A stretch of DNA of 38,855 bases, taken from Chitinophagaceae bacterium (GTDB taxonomy: Bacteria > Bacteroidota > Bacteroidia > Chitinophagales > Chitinophagaceae). The notes beneath the pieces were generated by a model. It worked only from the letters and a program-made list of their open reading frames with translations, was not told the origin of the DNA and ran no database searches. The position numbers were made by a program, and so were the translations under genes. Below, one piece after another: positions 29,238-37,740 of this stretch. How positions within the stretch are numbered: the first letter of the stretch is position 1; every line of letters begins with the position of its first letter. The DNA lies in assembly GCA_947474815.1 (NCBI GenBank), contig CANJJU010000009.1, positions 1 through 38,855 of the forward strand, written 5' to 3'.

Positions 29238-29245
29238 CAAAAGTA
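29238..29245 (-). promoter_or_regulatory. Putative -7 box TACTTTTG for the SPT-like gene
   Basis: Exact TAnnTTTG on the minus strand, about 79 nt upstream of the ATG at 29158. Confidence 0.35.
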
Positions 29246-29317
29246 AGACTTTGCGGGCAAAAAGCACCACCTTAATTTAATCAAAGCAAAAACCTCGAGC
29301 CACTATTAAGCTTGTGG

Positions 29318-29325
29318 TATATTTG
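29318..29325 (+). promoter_or_regulatory. Putative -7 box TATATTTG for the alkaline phosphatase gene
   Basis: Exact TAnnTTTG 15 nt before the ATG at 29341; overlaps the GTG start used in the ORF track. Confidence 0.45.
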
Positions 29326-29340
29326 CTGAAATTATTTTTA

Positions 29341-31005
29341 ATGAAATATTTCAAATTTTATTGTGTTTTAATTTTAGCAATTAGTTGTTCTACTCATTCA
29401 AATGCGCAATCAGCAAAAATTAGTAGCCAGTCAAAAGGGCTTATTACAAAAAAGCCTAAGCTAGTTATTGGATTGGTTGTAGATCAGATGAGATGGGATT
29501 ATTTATATCGTTTTGAAGGACAATTTGGTGCAAATGGGTTTAAAAAATTGATGAATGACGGATTCAACTGTGAGAATACAATAATCAATTATATATCTAG
29601 CAATACAGCCGCTGGACATGCAGCTATTTTTACAGGAAGCGTGCCTGCTATTAATGGTATAATTGGCAATAATTGGTATGACAGAATTGGAAATAAAAAT
29701 GTCTACTGTTCTGAAGATACTACTGTAAAGTCTGTTGGGAGCAATACCAGTGCAGGTTTAATGAGTCCTCGCAATCTATGGACCAATACCATTACGGATG
29801 AGTTGCGATTGAGTAATAATTTTACAAGCAAGGTAATTGGTATCGCATTAAAAGACAGAGGGGCTATTTTCCCTGCAGGACATACTGCCAATGCTGCTTA
29901 TTGGTTTGATGATTCCAACGGAAAATGGATTACTAGCAATTATTATATGGACTCATTGCCCAGTTGGGTAAATGGATTTAATAATAAAATGCTTCCTTCA
30001 GTGATGATGTCTAATGACTGGAACACAATGTTTCCCTCAAAAAATTATTCGCAAAGTTCCCGTGATCAAGCTGCTTATGAAGAGTCGCTTCCGGGAGAAA
30101 AAACAACTACATTCCCTCATAAATTATCTGAAATTAAAAAACAAGCTTTTGTAACATTCAGGCACACACCATTCGGCAATACATTCAGTTTTGATTTTGC
30201 TAAATCAGCCATTATAAATGAGCAATTAGGCAAAGGGGCTACTACTGATTTTCTAACATTGAGCTTATCTTCTACAGATTATATAGGGCATGATTTTGGC
30301 CCTAATTCAGTTGAAATACAAGACACATATATACGCCTAGATAGAGATATAGCCGAATTTTTAAACTACTTAGATAAAACCATAGGAAGAAATAATTATT
30401 TGATTTTCTTAACTGCTGATCATGGAGCATCCCATGTGCCTGATTTTTTGAATGAACACAAAATGGAGGCAGGTAAAGTAAACATGAAGTTGCTTTCAGC
30501 TGAATTGAATGCCGCTGTCGAAAAAATATACGGGATAAAAAAATCTATTCTGAAAATCCAAAATTATCAAGTATATCTTAATTATGCTGAGTTAGACAAG
30601 CAATCAAAAAATATTGATTCTATTTCTACTGCCATTCTGCAATTATTAAAAGAAAAAAGTTTTGTGCAGGATGCAATTGATATAGCTAAAATGTATCAAA
30701 GTGTTATACCAGAGCCAATCAAACAGCTCATTACCAATGGATATTCTGCTAAAAGAAGTGGAGACATTCAGATTGTTTTCAAACAAAACTATTTTGAAGG
30801 AGAAAAGCCTACCGGTACGAATCACGGCACTTGGAATCCGTACGACACTCATGTTCCGTTGCTTTGGTATGGATGGGGAATTAAAAAGGGAGTCTCATAC
30901 AGACAAATTAATCTTACTGATATTGCACCTACTCTTGCTGCATTGCTTCATATCCAAATGCCCAATGGCTGTGTAGGCAAGGTGATTGAGGAGATGTTAG
31001 ATTAG
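29341..31005 (+). CDS. PafA-like alkaline phosphatase family protein (exported)
   Basis: Signal peptide MKYFKFYCVLILAISCSTHSNAQ; LVIGLVVDQMRWDYLYRF, SSNTAAGHAAIFTGSVPAINGIIGNNWYD, SSTDYIGHDFGPNSVEIQD, FLTADHGASHVPDFL: type I phosphodiesterase/AP-superfamily motifs. Confidence 0.92.
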   Translation: MKYFKFYCVLILAISCSTHSNAQSAKISSQSKGLITKKPKLVIGLVVDQMRWDYLYRFEGQFGANGFKKLMNDGFNCENTIINYISSNTAAGHAAIFTGSVPAINGIIGNNWYDRIGNKNVYCSEDTTVKSVGSNTSAGLMSPRNLWTNTITDELRLSNNFTSKVIGIALKDRGAIFPAGHTANAAYWFDDSNGKWITSNYYMDSLPSWVNGFNNKMLPSVMMSNDWNTMFPSKNYSQSSRDQAAYEESLPGEKTTTFPHKLSEIKKQAFVTFRHTPFGNTFSFDFAKSAIINEQLGKGATTDFLTLSLSSTDYIGHDFGPNSVEIQDTYIRLDRDIAEFLNYLDKTIGRNNYLIFLTADHGASHVPDFLNEHKMEAGKVNMKLLSAELNAAVEKIYGIKKSILKIQNYQVYLNYAELDKQSKNIDSISTAILQLLKEKSFVQDAIDIAKMYQSVIPEPIKQLITNGYSAKRSGDIQIVFKQNYFEGEKPTGTNHGTWNPYDTHVPLLWYGWGIKKGVSYRQINLTDIAPTLAALLHIQMPNGCVGKVIEEMLD

Positions 31006-31094
31006 CCTAAATTTTCTAGATTGACATCTAATATTTTTTTGAGTAGCTTATTAGTTTTCAGATGTATTAAATTTTGAACATCAAACCTTAAACG

Positions 31095-31123
31095 CAAAAT
31101 CCTCGGCTAAGCCGAGGATTTTG
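31095..31123. terminator. Perfect 13-bp inverted repeat, probable bidirectional terminator
   Basis: CAAAATCCTCGGC-TAA-GCCGAGGATTTTG: GC-rich core flanked by A/T arms giving a T tract on both strands; lies between the convergent phosphatase gene (+) and tRNA-Gln (-). Confidence 0.88.
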
Positions 31124-31126
31124 TTG

Positions 31127-31197
31127 TTGGGTTACTAGGATTCGAACCTAGACAAACAGAATCAAAATCTGTTGTGCTACCTTTACACCATAACCCA
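31127..31197 (-). tRNA. tRNA-Gln (anticodon UUG)
   Basis: Minus strand TGGGTTATGGTGTAAAGGTAGCACAACAGATTTTGATTCTGTTTGTCTAGGTTCGAATCCTAGTAACCCA + A: 7-bp acceptor stem, anticodon arm ACAGA-TTTTGAT-TCTGT, T arm CTAGG-TTCGAAT-CCTAG; U1-A72 as expected for tRNA-Gln; CCA not encoded. Confidence 0.97.
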
Positions 31198-31273
31198 ATC
31201 AATTCCCTTAAATATAGGGGAGTGCAAAAATAAGGGTTGTAAAAAGATGTTCCAAAAGATTTTTGAATAGGCG

Positions 31274-33895
31274 TTATTTGGCATCTTCTTGTTCTTTCAG
31301 CTCTTTGATCAAATCAAGGGCTTCTGCTACTACATCGCACATAATAGTGATCAAAGATCCTGGCTTTGCAGTATTATAGGCATGCATAATAGCCTCCTTT
31401 TCGTTATAAATTATCTTAATGGGAATATCCTTTGTTTTTGCTTCGTTGATTCCCTCTAACAATAAATTAACCATTTCTTCTGCAGATCTTCCTCTAAGGT
31501 TTTTATCTTGTCTGATGATGATTTCATCAAAGTTCTTCGCTGAAATTCTGCCTAATTCTCTAATATCTTCATCTCTTCTATCGCCAGTGCCACTAATTAA
31601 TCCAATTTTTGGACTGCCCTCTAGCTTATTAATAAAATCACACAATAGATTTAAGCCAGCAGGATTGTGAGCAAAATCTACTAAAAATTGGAATTGCTTA
31701 AATTGGAATAAATTCAATCGTCCAGGAGCTTGAGTAGGGGAAGGTAAAAATGTTTGTAGGGCTAATTTGATGTCATCAATTTTTATATTCCTCCATAAAT
31801 AAGAAGCTAGTACAGCCGGTAAGCAATTCATTATATTATGCAATGCTTTGCCTCCGTATGTTATGGGTACGTCAGCGACTTTGATTACGCGAACTTTCCA
31901 ATTCCCTTTCATGATGGTGATGTATCCATTTTCATAAATAGAAGCATAGCCGCCTTTTTTACAATGCTCAACTATTCTTGGATTTTTTTCATCCATACTA
32001 AAAAAGGCAACGTTACAAGTAAGTCCTTTGTGCATCGCATATACCAAATCGTCTTCAGCATTTAAAATGGCATACCCACTATTGATAACCGTTTCAGGTA
32101 GCACTGCTTTTACTTTTGCCATTTGTTCAAGGGAGGAGATTCCACCCAATCCAATATGGTCTGCACTAATATTTGTAACAATTGCCACATCGCAATTTCT
32201 AAATGCCAATCCATTTTTTAATATTCCACCTCTTGCACATTCTAATACAGCAAAATCAACCGTAGGATCTTTTAAAACAAATTGAGTAGACAAGGGCCCA
32301 GTGCAGTCTCCTTTTACCATCAATTGATTTTGAATATACACACCATCGCTAGTGGTATAGCCTACTTTAAATCCTGCTGTTTTAGCAATATGAGCTACTA
32401 GTCTTGTCGTGGTGGTTTTACCGTTAGTTCCAGTTACTGCTACAATAGGAATGGTTCCTGGATGTCCTTTAGGGAACAACATATCTACAACGGGTTCAGC
32501 CACATTTCTTGGTAGTCCTACGGATGGATCAATATGCATTCTAAATCCGGGTGCAGCATTTACTTCTAAAACACTGCCGCCATTGATTGTAATAGGATTT
32601 CTCAAATCAGACGCCATAATATCTATACCACAAATATCCAAACCGATAATCTTGGCAATTCTTTCACACATAATGATATTGGATGGATGTACTTCATCAG
32701 TCACATCTGTACTCGTTCCGCCTGTTGAAAGATTCGCTGTAGGCTTTAGCAACACCAATTCTCCTTCTTTCGGAATGGTTGCTAAAGTGTATCCCTTATC
32801 ATCCAACATTTTTTGGGTGAACTGGTCAATAGTAATTTGAGTTAGTACTTTTTCATGACCATATCCTCTTCTTGGATCTTTATTTGTTTCGTCAATTAAA
32901 TATTGGATAGTATTTTTTCCATCGCCGGTAATTGACGCCGGTGTTCGCAAAGCAGCACAAATAAATTTATAATCGATTACTAAAATCCTGAAATCAAAAC
33001 CAGTGATGTATTTCTCTACAATAATATTTCTGCCGTATTGTTTGGCTGCTTCAAATGCAGTTTGAGCTTGTTCCCAAGTGATGATGTTGGTTGTATTTCC
33101 TTTCCCATGATTACCATCTATGGGCTTAATTACAATTGGGTATCCTATTTTTTCTATTGCATGTTGTAATTCGCTTTCTGTTCTTACTACATCGCCTTTG
33201 GGTACAGGAATTTCAGCGGCGCCCAACAGGTTTTTCGTCTCTTCTTTATTACAAGCGATGTCTACAGCTATATTGCTGGTAGTACTTGCAATAGTAGCTC
33301 TTATTCTTTTTTGGTTTACTCCATAGCCCAACTGTACCAAAGAATTTTTATTCAAACGGATATAAGGAATGCCCCTTTTGGCGGCTTCTTCAACAATACA
33401 GCCAGTGCTTGGTCCTAACCGCGTATTCTCTCTGATTTCTCTTAATGACATGATGTCTGCAGCCAAATCATATTCAGCACCACTAATTAATGCTTCAGCA
33501 ATTTTTACTGAAGCTCTTGCTGCAAATACCCCTGCTTCTTCTTCTATATAGCTAAAACAAACAAAGTATTCTCCTTCTTTTCCAGTTCCTCTTGTTCTTC
33601 CAAAGCCAGTTTCCATTCCTGCAAGTGTTTGCATCTCTAGAGCAATGTGCTCAATGACATGACCCATCCAGGTTCCTTCTTCAACTCTTTGAAAGAATCC
33701 TCCTTTCGTGCCAATGCTACAACGATGCTCAATCATTGTAGGAAAAAGCGCTTCCAATCTCTCCCTAAAACCTGAAATGGTATTGGTTGGAGCGGCTTCC
33801 AATTCTTCTAAATCTAACCTCATTTGAATTAATTTAGACCTAGTAACGCTCCAGTAATTGGGGCCTCTTAACACTTTGATTTCATTAATCTTCAT
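31274..33895 (-). CDS. cphA: Cyanophycin synthetase
   Basis: 873 aa; ATP-grasp domain (YPIVIKPIDGNHGKGNTTNI, VLEVNAAPGFRMHIDPSVG) fused to a Mur-ligase-like domain (IVAVTGTNGKTTTTRLVAHIAKTAGFKVGYTTSDGVYI; DFAHNPAGL). Confidence 0.95.
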   Translation of the reverse strand: MKINEIKVLRGPNYWSVTRSKLIQMRLDLEELEAAPTNTISGFRERLEALFPTMIEHRCSIGTKGGFFQRVEEGTWMGHVIEHIALEMQTLAGMETGFGRTRGTGKEGEYFVCFSYIEEEAGVFAARASVKIAEALISGAEYDLAADIMSLREIRENTRLGPSTGCIVEEAAKRGIPYIRLNKNSLVQLGYGVNQKRIRATIASTTSNIAVDIACNKEETKNLLGAAEIPVPKGDVVRTESELQHAIEKIGYPIVIKPIDGNHGKGNTTNIITWEQAQTAFEAAKQYGRNIIVEKYITGFDFRILVIDYKFICAALRTPASITGDGKNTIQYLIDETNKDPRRGYGHEKVLTQITIDQFTQKMLDDKGYTLATIPKEGELVLLKPTANLSTGGTSTDVTDEVHPSNIIMCERIAKIIGLDICGIDIMASDLRNPITINGGSVLEVNAAPGFRMHIDPSVGLPRNVAEPVVDMLFPKGHPGTIPIVAVTGTNGKTTTTRLVAHIAKTAGFKVGYTTSDGVYIQNQLMVKGDCTGPLSTQFVLKDPTVDFAVLECARGGILKNGLAFRNCDVAIVTNISADHIGLGGISSLEQMAKVKAVLPETVINSGYAILNAEDDLVYAMHKGLTCNVAFFSMDEKNPRIVEHCKKGGYASIYENGYITIMKGNWKVRVIKVADVPITYGGKALHNIMNCLPAVLASYLWRNIKIDDIKLALQTFLPSPTQAPGRLNLFQFKQFQFLVDFAHNPAGLNLLCDFINKLEGSPKIGLISGTGDRRDEDIRELGRISAKNFDEIIIRQDKNLRGRSAEEMVNLLLEGINEAKTKDIPIKIIYNEKEAIMHAYNTAKPGSLITIMCDVVAEALDLIKELKEQEDAK

Positions 33896-34079
33896 AATTC
33901 TACTGCTTTTTAAGTTGAGATGTTGGTAAATTAACTAAATGATTCTGTTTTACAAAACAATCCAACAAAACCAACTCTTTTTTTTAAAATAAGTCACTAA
34001 ATGACCCTTTCAATCTTTCCAAGAATAATAATTAACATCGCTGTATAATTTAAATAGAAATACTGTATCAGAAACATAT

Positions 34080-34087
34080 TATTTTTG
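34080..34087 (+). promoter_or_regulatory. Putative -7 box TATTTTTG for cyanophycinase
   Basis: TAnnTTTG match 22 nt before the ATG at 34110. Confidence 0.4.
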
Positions 34088-34109
34088 TGGCGATCTTAAA
34101 ATTTACTGA

Positions 34110-35006
34110 ATGAAATATGCAAAAGGAAAATTAGTAGCGATTGGTGGTGCAGAAGACAAAGGAACTGATCTTGAAACCGGTGAAATACATCGCAACAATC
34201 TCAACTTTTTTGGATTAGGTATTTTAAAAAGAATAGTAGAAGAAATTGGAGGCCCTTCAACAAAAATTGAAGTAATTACAACCGCAAGTATGATTCCAGT
34301 AGAAGTGGGGGATAATTATATTGACGCTTTTGGAAAAATTGGCTGTACACAGGTTCGCGCAATGCACATACGTAATAGGGTAGACGCAGACAATCCTGAT
34401 TATTTAGAAAGAATTACAAATTGCGATGCAGTGATGATTAGTGGGGGAAATCAAATGAGACTTACCAGTACTTTTGGGGGCACCGCCTTATTAGATATTA
34501 TAATGAACAGGTATAAAAATGAAGAAAAGTTTCTTATAGCGGGGACGTCTGCTGGTGCGATGGCAATGAGCAATACAATGATTTACGAAGGCAATGCAAC
34601 CCGGGCTCATTTAAAAGGGGAAGTAAAAATAACTACCGGACTTGCTTTTATGGAGGATGTAATTTTTGATTCTCATTTTGAAAAGAGAGGTCGTTTTGGG
34701 AGGCTCGCTCAGGCAATCGCCACCAATCCTTCCTGCATTGGCATTGGATTAGGAGAAGATACCGGAATGCTCATTACAAACGGAAATAAAATGGAAGCAA
34801 TAGGAAGTGGGTTGGTTATGATCTTAGATGGTCACAATATCCGACATAGTAATATTGCCGATATACCCGATGGCAATCCAATTAGTATAGAAAATTTAAA
34901 AGTTCATTTTTGTGAAAAAGGGAATGGGTATCTAGTAGATCAACGTTTGTTTATTCCTGAAATTTCAGAAGGGGCATTGATCCGCAAGCAAGTTCATGTA
35001 GAGTAA
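34110..35006 (+). CDS. cphB: Cyanophycinase (S51 peptidase family)
   Basis: GKLVAIGGAEDKG, AVMISGGNQMRLTSTFGGT, FLIAGTSAGAMAMSNTMI (nucleophile Ser), DSHFEKRGRFGRLAQAIATNPSCIGIGLGEDT. Confidence 0.95.
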   Translation: MKYAKGKLVAIGGAEDKGTDLETGEIHRNNLNFFGLGILKRIVEEIGGPSTKIEVITTASMIPVEVGDNYIDAFGKIGCTQVRAMHIRNRVDADNPDYLERITNCDAVMISGGNQMRLTSTFGGTALLDIIMNRYKNEEKFLIAGTSAGAMAMSNTMIYEGNATRAHLKGEVKITTGLAFMEDVIFDSHFEKRGRFGRLAQAIATNPSCIGIGLGEDTGMLITNGNKMEAIGSGLVMILDGHNIRHSNIADIPDGNPISIENLKVHFCEKGNGYLVDQRLFIPEISEGALIRKQVHVE

Positions 35007-35074
35007 CACAATCCTATACTTGCTTGAATTCAAAATTGAAATAAAGTATTCAGTAGTTGGGTTATTTTATTCTC

Positions 35075-36355
35075 TTAAATTACTTCTACCAAATAATAGT
35101 TTTTCTTTCCCACTTGAACTAAAATGAATTTGTTATGAAGAAGAAGCGTATCATTTACAAGCATCTGCACATCAGTTAATTTGTTCCTATTGATACTGAT
35201 GCCCCCATTTTGCAACATTTTTCTTGCAGCACCTTTGCTTTCAAAAATGGAGGTTTCCGTTAGGAAGCTGATCGCATCTATTCCTTGAATGAGCTTATTT
35301 TTTTCAAAGGTAGAAGTAACAATTCCTTCTATCGATTCCAGGTCTTCAATACTCAAACTTTCAATGGTTGCATGTTGATTTGAAAATAACTTCTGAGTTG
35401 TTTCAATGGCTTTTTCATATTCTGCTTTTCCATGAACAAACAGGGTCAATTCCTGAGCAAGTCTTTTCTGAAGTATTCTTTCAGAGGGATTGATTTGATG
35501 TGCGGCTACTAGCTGTTCAATTTCTCCTTGTGGTAAAAATGTAAAAATCTTAATCCAGCTTGCAGCGTCTTCATCAGAAGCATTTAGCCAAAATTGATAA
35601 AATTGGTATGGGCTTGTTTTATTCGCATCAAGCCAGATATTTCCTTTTTCTGTTTTTCCAAATTTCCCTCCATCTGATTTTTTTATCAATGGGCAAGTAA
35701 AAGCAAATGCCTCGCCACCACTCTTTCTTCTAATTAATTCAGTTCCAGTAACGATGTTGCCCCATTGATCACTTCCTCCCATTTGAAGGGTGCAATTTTT
35801 GTGGGTATATAACCAGTAGAAATCATATCCTTGCACCAATTGATAAGTAAACTCTGTAAAAGACATTCCATTTTCTCCTTCTAATCTTTTCTTTACACTA
35901 TCCTTAGCCATCATATAATTTACAGTGATGTGCTTGCCCGTATCTCTTATAAAATCCAAAAAACTTATTTTTTGAAACCAATCATAATTATTTAAAAGTT
36001 CGGCTCCATTAGGAAGAGAACTATCAAAATTCAGAAATTTTTCTAGTTGAGATTTTACGCCAATAATATTTTTATTAAGGTCTGCTTCACTCAGCAAATT
36101 CCTTTCCTCGCTTTTTCCGCTGGGATCTCCTACCATGCCAGTAGCTCCTCCAACTAATGCAATAGGCTTATGGCCTGCTTTTTGTAAATGAACCAATAGC
36201 AATATAGGCACCAAGCTTCCAATATGAAGACTATCCGCAGTAGGATCAAATCCAACATAGGCAGTGGTGCATTCCTTTTGCAATTGTTCTTCTGTACCAG
36301 GCATAATATCTTGAATCATGCCTCTCCATCTTAATTCACTTATAAAGTTGGTCAT
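35075..36355 (-). CDS. tyrS: Tyrosyl-tRNA synthetase
   Basis: [88 protein letters not shown] (KMSKS-like), C-terminal S4-like domain. Confidence 0.97.
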   Translation of the reverse strand: MTNFISELRWRGMIQDIMPGTEEQLQKECTTAYVGFDPTADSLHIGSLVPILLLVHLQKAGHKPIALVGGATGMVGDPSGKSEERNLLSEADLNKNIIGVKSQLEKFLNFDSSLPNGAELLNNYDWFQKISFLDFIRDTGKHITVNYMMAKDSVKKRLEGENGMSFTEFTYQLVQGYDFYWLYTHKNCTLQMGGSDQWGNIVTGTELIRRKSGGEAFAFTCPLIKKSDGGKFGKTEKGNIWLDANKTSPYQFYQFWLNASDEDAASWIKIFTFLPQGEIEQLVAAHQINPSERILQKRLAQELTLFVHGKAEYEKAIETTQKLFSNQHATIESLSIEDLESIEGIVTSTFEKNKLIQGIDAISFLTETSIFESKGAARKMLQNGGISINRNKLTDVQMLVNDTLLLHNKFILVQVGKKNYYLVEVI

Positions 36356-36560
36356 ATAAATCTGTGATCATTATTTGTTGATTACCCTGCAAAAATGGGT
36401 AAAAAAATGAAGAATAAGTTTATACTTTTAAAAAAGACTTCAATTCTCGTGAAATTAATTCTTTTATCATCGGTTGCCTTGGAGTATTTGCACATGAATT
36501 TTAAAGCAAAAAACCTCCGATTTATGAGTAAATTCTTTAACCAAGAAGCTTTTTTAGTTG

Positions 36561-36568
36561 TAAATTTG
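36561..36568 (+). promoter_or_regulatory. Putative -7 box TAAATTTG for the PorV-like gene
   Basis: Exact TAnnTTTG about 50 nt upstream of the ATG at 36619. Confidence 0.35.
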
Positions 36569-36618
36569 GCTAATTCTGAATTTGTATTTATCAGAATACC
36601 CTTTAACTAAATTTTGAT

Positions 36619-37725
36619 ATGATTCGATATCTATTTTTTTTATTCGCATTCACTTTTTTGTTCGCTTTTGAAACTATTGCTCAATTTAGAAAATACTCAA
36701 ATGAGTTTTTAAATATTGGTGCTGGTGCTCGTGGATTGGCAATGGGAAATGCGCAAGTGGCATCAGTGCAAGATGCTACTGCTGGTTATTGGAATCCTGC
36801 GGGACTGATGGGGGTTCAAGACAATGTGAATGCAACCATTATGCATGCTGATTATTTTGCCGGAATAGCCAAATATGATTATGTATCTGTTGCAGTGCCT
36901 GTTCAAGACAATAAAAGGACGCTGGGGTTTTCGCTATTAAGATTTGCAGTAGATGATATACCCAATACTCTTTTTCTTGTTGAGCCAGATGGAAGCATTA
37001 ATTACAATAATATTCAAACATTTTCCTCTTCAGATTATGCCTTTTTGTTTTCATATGCTCAAAACGTTCAATTAAAAGAAGATCAAATTCTTCATGCAGG
37101 CGTTAATGCAAAAATAATTCATCGCAAGGTTGGAAAATTTGCCTCAGCTTGGGGATTTGGAATTGATGCAGGTGTTCAAATGCAGAAAGACAAATGGCAT
37201 GTGGGGTTAGTGGCAAAAGATATTACAACCACCTTTAATGCCTGGTCATTTAAATTTTCAGAGCGCGAAAAGGAAGTGCTTTATTTAACCAACAATGAAA
37301 TTCCTGTTCGATCTACCGAGCTTACTGCTCCTAGATTAGTGCTTGGGGGAGGATACAATTTTACAATTGGTCATTCTGTAAAGCTACTAGCTGAAGCGAA
37401 TATAGATATGACTTTTGATGGAAAAAGAAATACTATTTTAAGTGCCAATCCAATCAGTATTGATCCTCATCTAGGAATAGAAGCGGTGATTAAGGATGTT
37501 TTTTTTGTGAGAGCCGGTATTACAAATTTTCAAAAAGCTTTGTCTGATGCAGATACCCTTAATCAAAAAAAGGTATGGATTTATCAACCAAGTATAGGAG
37601 CCGGATTTAAAATCAATAACATCGTTCTTGATTATGCTTTTTCAAATCTTGCCAATCAAAACAATCCATTGTATTCTCATATTTTTTCAGTTAGAATCAA
37701 TTTAGTAAAAAGAAAAGAGAATTAA
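36619..37725 (+). CDS. PorV/PorQ-family outer membrane beta-barrel protein
   Basis: Signal peptide; FLNIGAGARGLAMGNAQVASVQDATAGYWNPAGLMGVQDN is the characteristic PorV/PorQ (FadL-like) N-terminal motif; beta-barrel-like remainder. Confidence 0.88.
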   Translation: MIRYLFFLFAFTFLFAFETIAQFRKYSNEFLNIGAGARGLAMGNAQVASVQDATAGYWNPAGLMGVQDNVNATIMHADYFAGIAKYDYVSVAVPVQDNKRTLGFSLLRFAVDDIPNTLFLVEPDGSINYNNIQTFSSSDYAFLFSYAQNVQLKEDQILHAGVNAKIIHRKVGKFASAWGFGIDAGVQMQKDKWHVGLVAKDITTTFNAWSFKFSEREKEVLYLTNNEIPVRSTELTAPRLVLGGGYNFTIGHSVKLLAEANIDMTFDGKRNTILSANPISIDPHLGIEAVIKDVFFVRAGITNFQKALSDADTLNQKKVWIYQPSIGAGFKINNIVLDYAFSNLANQNNPLYSHIFSVRINLVKRKEN

Positions 37726-37740
37726 TCTAATACCCACATC

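Noticed and set aside
31419-33551. Series of plus-strand ORFs (60-143 aa)
   Set aside because: All are antisense to cyanophycin synthetase, a well-supported minus-strand gene.
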